Assembly: GCF_009391885.1 (NCBI RefSeq)
Contig: NZ_VZII01000051.1
Location: 19,078 to 83,077, forward strand
Origin: Pseudomonas sp. MN1F
GTDB lineage: Bacteria > Pseudomonadota > Gammaproteobacteria > Pseudomonadales > Pseudomonadaceae
DNA: 64,000 nucleotides
Direction: 5' to 3'
This document shows, one piece after another, positions 7,926-15,787 of the stretch. The notes under the pieces were generated by a model, which did not search any database, was not told the origin of the DNA, and saw only the letters and a program-made list of their open reading frames with translations. The position numbers were made by a program, and so were the translations under genes. How positions within the stretch are numbered: the first letter of the stretch is position 1; every line of letters starts with the position of its first letter.

Positions 7926-8399
7926 TCAGTACCACTTCGGATCGCGCTTGAGTTGCTCCTGCAACATAGCCTTCATGCCGTCGTCCGGTTTACCCAGCCA
8001 GCGGTACTGCGCATGGCGGGTGGGCGACTTGTCACTCGGCAAGCCTTCGGGCACTTCCACAAGCATTCCGTAGGCATCGTCCTTGTCCCAGCTGAACGCC
8101 ACGATCAGGCGCTTGTAGGTGCAGTTCTGCGGCGACTCGCACAGCGGGCCGACCAGATACTTGTCGCCGTCTTCGGTCACCGCAGACATCTGCTCCTGGC
8201 CGCTGCCACTCAGGTTGATCACCCAATCGGGCAAGCGTTCCTCGCCTTTGATCGTGTCTTGCCAGGTTTCCCGGTATTCGGGGTCCGAGCCGAGCAACTG
8301 CTCGACCCGGACCTGGCCATCGTTGGCCGCCAGCACCGTTGCACTACCGCCCGACAGCCAGGCAGCAGCAGCCAGGGCTGCGCATAGCTTCCTGCTCAT
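7926..8399 (-). CDS. Ivy-family protein (inhibitor of vertebrate lysozyme-like)
   Basis: This 157-aa exported protein has a signal peptide of about 25 residues ending near VLAAND. The mature protein follows the Ivy pattern closely: LLGSDPEYRETWQDTIKGEERLPDWV, EDGDKYLVGPLC, and a C-terminal RWLGKPDDGMKAMLQEQLK. Ivy proteins are periplasmic dimers that block C-type lysozyme. The inhibitory loop of E. coli Ivy is CKPHDC; here the corresponding disulfide loop (Cys87 to Cys93) reads CESPQNC, one residue longer and without the histidine that enters the lysozyme active site. Inhibitory activity is therefore doubtful. The ATG at 8399 lies 2 bp after the DUF1328 stop, with its GAGG RBS inside that gene. 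Confidence 0.75.
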   Translation of the reverse strand: MSRKLCAALAAAAWLSGGSATVLAANDGQVRVEQLLGSDPEYRETWQDTIKGEERLPDWVINLSGSGQEQMSAVTEDGDKYLVGPLCESPQNCTYKRLIVAFSWDKDDAYGMLVEVPEGLPSDKSPTRHAQYRWLGKPDDGMKAMLQEQLKRDPKWY

Positions 8400-8401
8400 C
8401 T

Positions 8402-8563
8402 TCAACCTCGTCCACGTCCAAAGAAGAAGGAGGCTACGAACAGGACCAGGAAGACAATAAACAGGATCTTCGCGATACCCGTAGCGGCGCCAGCGATACC
8501 ACCGAAGCCAAGCACAGCGGCGACAATGGCGATGATGAGGAAAGTGATAGCCCAGCTAAGCAT
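8402..8563 (-). CDS. DUF1328 (YtjA-type) small membrane protein
   Basis: This 53-aa protein begins [20 protein letters not shown], then [15 protein letters not shown] and a second hydrophobic stretch before a basic GRGRG end. This is the DUF1328/YtjA pattern of two short membrane helices. Such proteins are abundant, stress-associated inner-membrane peptides of unknown function. A strong RBS (AAAGGAG) precedes the ATG. The last codons carry the RBS of the ivy-family gene, so the two are co-transcribed and likely translationally coupled. Confidence 0.9.
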
Positions 8564-8606
8564 GATGCTTCTCCTTTCTTTTTTTGAAATCGGTCCGGCC
8601 AGCGTC

Positions 8607-8900
8607 TCAGAACACCCAGCGCTGCTGGGGCGCGACGTTATCCACAGTGGCCGGTGAAGTATTGGCGGCAGGCCGCTGCCCGGCAGGTTCGGCGGCTTTT
8701 ACCAGGGTGTTGGCGCGGCTTGCCTGAATCTGCGTCAGCAGCGCGGTTTGCGCTGCCACCTGATCAGCCAGGCGCGCGGTCTGCCAGCTGTAATAGAAGA
8801 GGCCGGCGGCCAAAGTCAGCAGCAATGCCATCCCGAGGAACAGGAACTGGCGCACGGGGAGTGCGACATTCAGCGAGCGTTTGACGGATGGGCGGTTCAT
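8607..8900 (-). CDS. Small single-pass membrane protein, unknown function
   Basis: This 97-aa protein has a short basic N-terminus (NRPSVKRSL), one membrane helix at about residues 15-38 ([19 protein letters not shown]), and a Gln/Ala/Thr-rich C-terminal region of about 55 residues that may be a short coiled coil outside the cytoplasm. The start at 8900 follows AGGAG; an in-frame extension of 26 residues upstream has no RBS. It lies just upstream of the DUF1328-ivy pair on the same strand. I do not recognise the family. Confidence 0.65.
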
Positions 8901-9077
8901 GCCGGCTTCTCCTACTGTAATTTTTCTGTTCAAACCTGAACAAGTAATTGCAGCCTGCATGCCAGCCCATCTAATCAATTAAAATCCTTTAAAATCAATT
9001 AGTTATGATTATCGTACAATGCCATTGAGGACGTATCCTGCACGATGCCCCTGCTGGCGTCGTGCGAATTGCACGAT

Positions 9078-9899
9078 TCAACCCTCGACCTTGGTCGCCA
9101 CTTTGAGCAGATCAGCGTCGACACCCCGCACCCCGATGATCTGCCGGGCGATAGCCACGGCGATGGTCTTCTGCTCGCTGCTGACCACCTCACCGGTCAG
9201 CCGGACCATGCCTTGTTCGCTGGCCACCTTGATATTCAGGCCGTCCAGATTGCGGCTGAAGCGCAAGCTGGTCTGAATCTTGTCGACCACCCAGCTATCG
9301 CTTGGCTGCGGCCCGCTCGCAGCGCCCGCAGGGTTCTCCCTGGCCTTGGCCATTGCGGCGGTATCCAGGCTGACCAGGTTGTTGACCAGGTGTACGCCGG
9401 CGGTGGTGCGCGCCACCACGCCCGCCAGTTCCTTGGCCTCGGCAGTGTCGACCTTGCCACGCAGGGTCACCACGCCATCGCTGCTTTGCACTTCGATCGG
9501 GGCTTTCTCCGTGGTCCGGCTCCACAGCAAGCGCGCGCGGATCACCGCCGCCAAGGTCACATCCTCCAGCCGCTGGGCGTAGGCGCGCAGCTCCAGCGGG
9601 CGCTCGACCAGTTCAGGGTTGACCCGCAACTGGTTGTCGACCTGCTCGATACCCCGTGTGGCCAAGGCCACCTGCGCGGCCAACTCGCGCTCGACGCTAT
9701 TCTCGACTTCACCGGACAGGCGAGCCCGCGGGCCATCGACCTCGGCCTTGATGCGAAACGGGTTGAGCATCCGGTTGAGGGCCAGCGCAGTTTGCAGCGA
9801 ACCCTCCAGGCGAGCGTCCTGAACAGGGTCGGCGGACGCAGGTGTGCAAACGGACAGCAGGGTGGCCGCCAACACGGCCATTCGGATGGTAGGGGACAC
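9078..9899 (-). CDS. Periplasmic protein with three BON domains
   Basis: This 273-aa protein starts at a GTG preceded by AAAGGAGG. It has a signal peptide of about 22 residues ending at PASAD. Three BON repeats follow, at about residues 30-95, 105-165 and 195-265. Each has the pattern of a hydrophobic strand, VTLRGKV/VRLTGEV, and a final GVxxVxN-like motif (GIEQVDNQL, GVHLVNNLV, GVRGVDADL). BON domains bind phospholipid surfaces; OsmY and Kbp are relatives. It is divergent from algB and probably belongs to the envelope-stress set. The specific role is unknown. Confidence 0.8.
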   Translation of the reverse strand: MSPTIRMAVLAATLLSVCTPASADPVQDARLEGSLQTALALNRMLNPFRIKAEVDGPRARLSGEVENSVERELAAQVALATRGIEQVDNQLRVNPELVERPLELRAYAQRLEDVTLAAVIRARLLWSRTTEKAPIEVQSSDGVVTLRGKVDTAEAKELAGVVARTTAGVHLVNNLVSLDTAAMAKARENPAGAASGPQPSDSWVVDKIQTSLRFSRNLDGLNIKVASEQGMVRLTGEVVSSEQKTIAVAIARQIIGVRGVDADLLKVATKVEG

Positions 9900-10109
9900 G
9901 GGTGTACCTCCTTTAAGTTGGCAAAAGCAGAAAATCATCGCAACCAATGTGCCAGCGCGCTGCTCTAAGAAAATCATCGAGATATCCGGCGTCACGGCAC
10001 GGTTTGGCCATTGGCTAGCATGCAAAGGACAGATTCCTTCACAATTGACCGTGCAACTTGCCCGATTTTTCCCACACTAATTGAAGATCTACCCGAAGGA
10101 GCGCAGGAA

Positions 10110-11456
10110 ATGGAACCAGCCCAGGACAACCAAGGCCGCATTCTGCTGGTGGATGACGAGTCCGCGATCCTGCGCACCTTCCGCTACTGCCTGGAAGACG
10201 AGGGATACAGCGTGGCCACGGCCAACAGCGCCGCACAGGCTGACGCCTTGCTGCAGCGCCAGGTGTTCGACCTGTGCTTCCTCGACCTGCGCCTGGGCGA
10301 GGACAACGGCCTGGATGTGCTGGCGCAGATGCGCATTCAGGCGCCGTGGATGCGGGTGGTGATCGTCACCGCGCATTCAGCGATCGACACCGCAGTCGAT
10401 GCCATCCAGGCCGGCGCCGCCGATTACCTGGTCAAGCCCTGCAGCCCCGATCAGTTGCGCCTGGCCACCGCCAAGCAGCTGGAAGTCCGTCAACTCTCGG
10501 CGCGCCTGGAGGCCCTCGAAGGCGAAGTGCGCAAACCCAAGGACGGCCTCGACTCGCACAGCCCGGCGATGATGGCCGTGCTGGAAACCGCCCGCCAGGT
10601 GGCCAGCACCGATGCCAACATCCTCATTCTCGGCGAGTCGGGCACCGGCAAGGGCGAACTGGCCCGCGCCATCCACGGCTGGAGCAAGCGAGCACGCAAG
10701 GCCTGCGTGACCATCAACTGCCCGTCGCTGAATGCCGAACTGATGGAAAGCGAATTGTTCGGCCATACCCGCGGGGCGTTTACCGGCGCCAGCGAAAGCA
10801 CCCTGGGTCGCGTCAACCAGGCGGACGGCGGCACGCTGTTCCTCGATGAAATCGGCGATTTCCCCCTGACCTTGCAGCCCAAGCTGCTGCGCTTCATCCA
10901 GGACAAGGAATACGAGCGGGTGGGCGACCCGGTCACCCGCCGCGCCGACGTGCGCATCCTCGCAGCGACCAACCTCAACCTTGACGACATGGTGCGCGAG
11001 AACCGTTTCCGCGAAGACCTGCTGTACCGCCTCAACGTCATTACCCTGCACCTGCCGCCGCTGCGCGAGCGCAGCGAGGACATCCTGACCCTGGCCGACC
11101 GCTTCCTGGCCCGCTTCGTCAAGGAATACTCCCGTCCGGCCCGTGGTTTCAGCGACGAGGCGCGCAGCGCGCTGCTCAACTACCGTTGGCCGGGCAATAT
11201 CCGCGAACTGCGCAACGTGATTGAACGCGCCAGCATCATCTGCCCTCAGGAACGCGTGGAGATCATCCACCTGGGGATGGGCGAACAACCGGCAGGCAAT
11301 GCGCCTCGGGTAGGCGCAGCCATGAGCCTGGATGAGCTGGAGCGCGCGCACATCGGCGCAGTGCTGGCTGCCAGCGACACCCTCGACCAGGCTGCCAAGA
11401 CCCTCGGCATCGACGCCTCCACGCTCTACCGCAAACGCAAGCAGTACAACCTGTGA
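10110..11456 (+). CDS. algB: Sigma-54-dependent response regulator AlgB
   Basis: This 448-aa NtrC-type regulator has a receiver domain at residues 10-125 with phospho-acceptor Asp59 (CFLDLRLGEDNG), a central AAA+ domain, and a C-terminal Fis-type HTH (LDQAAKTLGIDASTLYRKRKQY). The AAA+ domain has Walker A GESGTGKGE, the sigma-54 contact loop GAFTGA, and LFLDEIGDFPL. In P. aeruginosa AlgB controls alginate and other stress genes with the kinase KinB. The kinB-like gene overlaps its stop by four bases, which supports the assignment. The start follows AGGA; an upstream in-frame ATG at 10011 lacks an RBS. P. aeruginosa AlgB has a similar length. Confidence 0.92.
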   Translation: MEPAQDNQGRILLVDDESAILRTFRYCLEDEGYSVATANSAAQADALLQRQVFDLCFLDLRLGEDNGLDVLAQMRIQAPWMRVVIVTAHSAIDTAVDAIQAGAADYLVKPCSPDQLRLATAKQLEVRQLSARLEALEGEVRKPKDGLDSHSPAMMAVLETARQVASTDANILILGESGTGKGELARAIHGWSKRARKACVTINCPSLNAELMESELFGHTRGAFTGASESTLGRVNQADGGTLFLDEIGDFPLTLQPKLLRFIQDKEYERVGDPVTRRADVRILAATNLNLDDMVRENRFREDLLYRLNVITLHLPPLRERSEDILTLADRFLARFVKEYSRPARGFSDEARSALLNYRWPGNIRELRNVIERASIICPQERVEIIHLGMGEQPAGNAPRVGAAMSLDELERAHIGAVLAASDTLDQAAKTLGIDASTLYRKRKQYNL

Positions 11457-13231
11457 AGCTGCCGATGAAGCTGCGCACGCGGCTCTTCCTCAGCATCTCG
11501 GCCCTGGTGACCGTGGCCCTGCTGGGCTTGTTGCTGGGGTTGGTGAGCGTGCTGCAGATGGCCACGGTGCAGCAACAGTCGGTGCGCGAAACCACCCATG
11601 CGCTGGAAGTGGGCTTGAAACTGCGGCAGAACCTCGGCGAGCAATTGACACTGCTGCTGGACGAGGACACCGCACCGGACAGCCTGCGCCCCCTGCAGGA
11701 CAATTTCCAGGAGCTGCTCAACCAAGGGCTGGCGCTAGGCGGCGAACGCACCGGTTTCAGCAAGGCCAGCAGCAACTACCAAGCCTTCCTGCAGGCTTAC
11801 CGCGACAGCCCGGCACCGGCCCGCAGCATGGGTGTAGAGCAGCCACTGGGCGCGGCATTCAACCAGGTGCGCACCGACCTGATCGATTCGCACAAGCAAG
11901 CCCTCGACTACATCACCCGCAGCGAAGAGCACACCCGTGACCGCGCCTTGCTGGTCAGCGGGGTACTCGGCCTGATGGGCCTGGTAGTGGTGGTGCTCGG
12001 TTTCGTCACCGCGCACAACATCGCCCGCCGCTTCGGCCAGCCGATCGAAGCGCTGGCCAAGGCTGCCGACCAGCTAGGCCAAGGGGATTTCGACATCACC
12101 TTGCCGGTCACCCAGGCCATCGAGCTCAACCAGCTGACCCGCCGCTTCGGGCTGATGGCCGATGCCCTGCGCAAGCACCAGGCAACCAATGTCGATGAAC
12201 TGTTGGCCGGCCAGCAGCGGCTGCAGGCCGTGCTCGACAGCATCGACGATGGCTTGCTGATCATCGACCGCCAAGGGCATCTCGAACACCTCAACCCGGT
12301 CGCCCAGCGGCAGCTGGGCTGGAGCGACAGCCGGGTCGGCAGCGGCCTGGCCGACGCCCTGCAGCGCCCGGAGCTGGAACAACAGCTGCGCCAGGTATTG
12401 CGTGGCGGCAGCCTGGATCGGCCACCGGAAGACCTGAGCATCGAGGTCGACGAAGAAACCCGCCTGCTGACCTACAGCCTTACCCCGGTCAGCCATCCGC
12501 AAGGGCCGATTCTGGGTGCGGTGATGGTGTTGCACGATGTCACCGAGCAACGCGCTTTCGAGCGCGTGCGCAGTGAGTTCGTGCTACGTGCTTCCCATGA
12601 ATTGCGCACCCCGGTCACCGGCATGCACATGGCATTTGGCCTGCTGCGCGAGCGGTTGAAATTCCCGCCCGAGGCTCGCGAGAGCGATCTGCTGGAGACC
12701 ATCGGCGAGGAAATGCAGCGCCTGACCCAGCTGATCAACGACCTGCTCAACTTCTCGCGCTACCAGAGCGGCTTGCAGAAGCTCGAGCTTGCCCCATGCG
12801 CCATCGACGAACTGCTCGACAGGGCGCAAGCACGCTTCAGCGACCAGGCCGCCAACAAGCAGATCGAGCTGATCAAAGCCCTGGAGCCTCCGCTGCCGCG
12901 CATTCAGGCCGACGTGGCGCAACTCGACCGGGTGCTGGACAACCTGCTGCACAACGCCATCCGCCATACCGCCAATGGTGGGCGCATCCGCCTGCTTGCC
13001 CGGCGCCACGCGGAGCGGGTGATCATCAGTGTCGAGGACAATGGAGAAGGCATTGCCTACGGGCAACAGGGGAGGATCTTCGAACCGTTCGTACAGGTCG
13101 GGCGCAAGAAAGGCGGCGCCGGGTTGGGGCTGGCACTGTGCAAGGAGATCGTGCAGTTGCATGGCGGGCGCATGGGGGTGTTTTCCCGACCAGGCCAGGG
13201 CACTCAATTCTATATGGCCTTGCCAGTCTGA
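11453..13231 (+). CDS. kinB: Sensor histidine kinase KinB
   Basis: This 592-aa membrane kinase is the partner of AlgB. It has two membrane helices (about residues 10-32 and 165-187) enclosing a periplasmic sensor of about 130 residues, then a HAMP segment, a PAS domain (LDSIDDGLLIIDRQGHLEHLN), the phospho-acceptor box SHELRTPVTGMHM, and ATPase motifs (N box DNLLHNAIRHTANGG, DNGEGI, GGAGLGLALCKEI). The GTG start overlaps the algB stop (GTGA); an ATG four codons later (11465) is an alternative. In P. aeruginosa KinB also acts as a phosphatase restraining AlgB and alginate genes. Confidence 0.92.
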   Translation: MKLPMKLRTRLFLSISALVTVALLGLLLGLVSVLQMATVQQQSVRETTHALEVGLKLRQNLGEQLTLLLDEDTAPDSLRPLQDNFQELLNQGLALGGERTGFSKASSNYQAFLQAYRDSPAPARSMGVEQPLGAAFNQVRTDLIDSHKQALDYITRSEEHTRDRALLVSGVLGLMGLVVVVLGFVTAHNIARRFGQPIEALAKAADQLGQGDFDITLPVTQAIELNQLTRRFGLMADALRKHQATNVDELLAGQQRLQAVLDSIDDGLLIIDRQGHLEHLNPVAQRQLGWSDSRVGSGLADALQRPELEQQLRQVLRGGSLDRPPEDLSIEVDEETRLLTYSLTPVSHPQGPILGAVMVLHDVTEQRAFERVRSEFVLRASHELRTPVTGMHMAFGLLRERLKFPPEARESDLLETIGEEMQRLTQLINDLLNFSRYQSGLQKLELAPCAIDELLDRAQARFSDQAANKQIELIKALEPPLPRIQADVAQLDRVLDNLLHNAIRHTANGGRIRLLARRHAERVIISVEDNGEGIAYGQQGRIFEPFVQVGRKKGGAGLGLALCKEIVQLHGGRMGVFSRPGQGTQFYMALPV

Positions 13232-13243
13232 CCTTGCCAGCGC

Positions 13244-14863
13244 TCAGGGCTCATCATCGATCCGCGCCCGCCGTGGCTGCCGGCCGCGGGTCACCAGCTC
13301 GGCGAACTGCCGGGCATTGAGCGGATGGGCAAACAGCCAGCCCTGCCCGTAATTTACCCCCTCGCTGTTGAGCAGCACTGCCTGCGCCTCACACTCGATG
13401 CCCTCGGCAATCACCCGCAGATGCAGGTCATGGGCCATGCGAATGATGTGCGGCGCCACACCGCTGCTGGCGGCGTCGTGCCCCAGGGCATCGATGAACG
13501 CCTTGTCGATCTTCAGGCAGTCCACCGGCAAGGTCTGCAGGTAGGCCAGGCTGCAATAGCCCGTGCCAAAATCGTCGATCAGCACCTGATGCCCGACCGC
13601 ACGCAGGGCCTGCAAGTTATCCCGCGCTACCACCACGTCGATCAGCCCGCGCTCGGTGACTTCAAAGGCAATCTGGCTGGCCGCGACGCGGTGCAACGCC
13701 AGCAGCCGCGCTGCCACCCGGCCAATGCGCGGTACCATCACATCGCAGGCCGCCAGGTTCACCGAGATATAAAGATTGCGATGCGAGCGCAGCAACTGGC
13801 CCAGCTGCTCCAACACGCGTTGCAGCACGAAGTCGGTGATCTGGCGGATCTGCCCGGTGTTTTCCGCCAGTGGAATGAACAAGTCCGGGCTGGTCAACGA
13901 GCCGTCCGGACGACGCCAGCGCACCAAGGCCTCGGCACCGACACAGCGACGGCTGTCGAGCTCGATGATCGGCTGATACAGCACCTGCAGCTCACCCCGG
14001 CGCAGGGCATTTTGCAGTTCGGAACTCATCGAGCGCCGCTGCAGGATCAGCTGCAGCACCAGCCAGCCGATGCAGCAGGCCGCCAGCACACTGCCAGGGA
14101 ACAGCAGCCAGAGCATGCCGTTCATGCGTAACGGCAGGCTGGCCCGCGGTGCAATCAGCACCAGTTGGTAGTCCGGCGACTTGGTCGGCATGCGATAGAC
14201 CAGCCGATCGCGCAGCTCGAACAAAGACTTCTGGCTGGGCGGTGGCCAGCCACTGGTCGGCGGCCAGGCCTGGGGCGGGCCCAGCACAGGGATTGCACGG
14301 GTGCCGTTGTCCAGCACCACCAGCAAGCTGCCGCCTGGTGGCAGGTCGACCACGTCGGTCAGGTGCCCGCGTGAAGTGGAAACCAGGAAATTACCCCGCG
14401 CCAGCATCAAGGCAGCGAGGTTTTCGTTGGGTTCAGTGGTGGTATTGAGCCAGTAGCTGTAGGTCGGGCCCTGAATATCCGGCGCGCGCGTTGGCACGAA
14501 TGCCCTTGCCCCGCCCCGGTTGGAGCAAGCGACATTGGCATCCACATAAGCTGCTTCATAAATGAAGCGCGAGCCCAAGCCGACCTGCTGCAACACCGAA
14601 ATCATCGCCGGGCTGCAGCCGCGCAGCGACTGCGCCTGCAGTTCGTCGACGCCCTCGCGCAGTTGGCCGAACACCTGCTCCAGGCGTTCGAGAAAGCGCT
14701 CGCCCTGGGCGTTCATCTGCGCGCTCTCGCTTTCCTTCATCTGCTGCAGCGCGATACCGATGCTGGCGGTCAGCAATACTGCGGCGCTGGCCAACGCTGC
14801 CAGGGAGGCCAGCATCCAGGGGCGGTAAAAAAATTGGCGCAACGCAGAAATCAGGGCAGACAT
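13244..14863 (-). CDS. CSS-motif EAL phosphodiesterase (c-di-GMP hydrolysis)
   Basis: This protein has about 539 aa. Two membrane helices (about residues 15-40 and 235-258) flank a periplasmic domain containing RGCSPAMISVLQQ and VACSNRG, the CSS-motif sensor with its paired cysteines. The cytoplasmic EAL domain is complete: EALVRW, NLAACD, FEVTERG, IDDFGTGYCSL, LKIDKAFID, IAEGIE, and GWLFAHP. It should therefore hydrolyse c-di-GMP. In E. coli CSS-EAL enzymes the two cysteines are oxidised by DsbA/DsbB, which holds the enzyme less active; dsbA lies 3.8 kb away here. The gene converges tail to tail on kinB. The start is uncertain (14863, 14872 or TTG at 14887). Confidence 0.88.
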   Translation of the reverse strand: MSALISALRQFFYRPWMLASLAALASAAVLLTASIGIALQQMKESESAQMNAQGERFLERLEQVFGQLREGVDELQAQSLRGCSPAMISVLQQVGLGSRFIYEAAYVDANVACSNRGGARAFVPTRAPDIQGPTYSYWLNTTTEPNENLAALMLARGNFLVSTSRGHLTDVVDLPPGGSLLVVLDNGTRAIPVLGPPQAWPPTSGWPPPSQKSLFELRDRLVYRMPTKSPDYQLVLIAPRASLPLRMNGMLWLLFPGSVLAACCIGWLVLQLILQRRSMSSELQNALRRGELQVLYQPIIELDSRRCVGAEALVRWRRPDGSLTSPDLFIPLAENTGQIRQITDFVLQRVLEQLGQLLRSHRNLYISVNLAACDVMVPRIGRVAARLLALHRVAASQIAFEVTERGLIDVVVARDNLQALRAVGHQVLIDDFGTGYCSLAYLQTLPVDCLKIDKAFIDALGHDAASSGVAPHIIRMAHDLHLRVIAEGIECEAQAVLLNSEGVNYGQGWLFAHPLNARQFAELVTRGRQPRRARIDDEP

Positions 14864-14945
14864 GGGCAGCATCCAGTTGATTAACAAGGTATAGCAACTG
14901 GAGTGAGAATCGGCTCTGCCGTTTGGCGCCCGAATGCAATTCGCC

Positions 14946-15722
14946 TTAGCGCATGCGATTGAGCACCGAAAGCATGGCTGCGGTCTGCGCGTCCGGCATG
15001 CCGTCGAAACGCTGCGGGCGGAAGTGCATCTGGAAGGCGGCGATCACATGCTGCGTGGTGACATCCAGCTGCCCGGTCTGCTCGATGGCATAGCCGAAGC
15101 GCGCCAGCTCCTGCTGGTACCAGCCGATGGTCGGTGGATTGACGTTGAAATAAGCCTGCTGGCGGGCCACGGCATTGGGCTCAGGCCAGACGCCGAGGCC
15201 TGCATCTGCCAGGCGCTTCCAGGGGAACAACGGGCCTGGGTCGAGCTTGCGCGATGGGGCAATATCGCTGTGACCGATGATGTGACGCGGCTCGATGTTG
15301 TTGCGCTTGACGATGTCCTTGAGCAAGGCGATCAACGACTGGATCTGCGCCTCGCTGTAGGGGTACCAGACGCGGCCATTGGCAGTGTCATCGAACCCCG
15401 GGTTGACGATCTCGATGCCGATGGAGCTGGAATTCAGCCAGGTGCGCCCCTGCCACTGGCTGTCACCGGCATGCCAGGCGCGGCGGTTTTCGTCGACCAG
15501 CTGGTAGACCGTGCCTGGGCCGTCGCCGATCAGGTAATGGGCGCTGACCTCGCCATGGGTCAGCAATGCCAGCGAACGCTCCAGCGAGGCGTTGGTGTAG
15601 TGCAGGACGACGAACTGGATACGGTTGTCCTGGTTGGCGGAAGGGTGGCTGCGGTCGATGCGCAGGCCGGTCGAGCAACCGGCGAGTACGAGCATCAGCA
15701 ATGCGGAAATAAACGCTTTCAT
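14946..15722 (-). CDS. AmpDh2-like lipoprotein N-acetylmuramoyl-L-alanine amidase
   Basis: This 258-aa cell-wall amidase cleaves the MurNAc-L-Ala bond of peptidoglycan fragments. The signal peptide ends in the lipobox LVLAGC, giving a lipoprotein. The Amidase_2 domain shows zinc ligands in FVVLHYT, IIGHSDIAP and SRKLDPGP; the C-terminal 70 residues form a peptidoglycan-binding domain. The AmiD/AmpDh2/AmpDh3 type is suggested by the lipobox. From memory, AmpDh2 lies next to KinB and the DgcH-like gene in P. aeruginosa, as here. The start at 15722 gives a normal signal peptide; the longer frame adds 13 unconvincing residues. Confidence 0.85.
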   Translation of the reverse strand: MKAFISALLMLVLAGCSTGLRIDRSHPSANQDNRIQFVVLHYTNASLERSLALLTHGEVSAHYLIGDGPGTVYQLVDENRRAWHAGDSQWQGRTWLNSSSIGIEIVNPGFDDTANGRVWYPYSEAQIQSLIALLKDIVKRNNIEPRHIIGHSDIAPSRKLDPGPLFPWKRLADAGLGVWPEPNAVARQQAYFNVNPPTIGWYQQELARFGYAIEQTGQLDVTTQHVIAAFQMHFRPQRFDGMPDAQTAAMLSVLNRMR

Positions 15723-15787
15723 GTGGGAAGCCAAGCTAATCAGGCAGTAACGCAATAGCATAACGTATGCGCGGGCGTGCCACCCGT

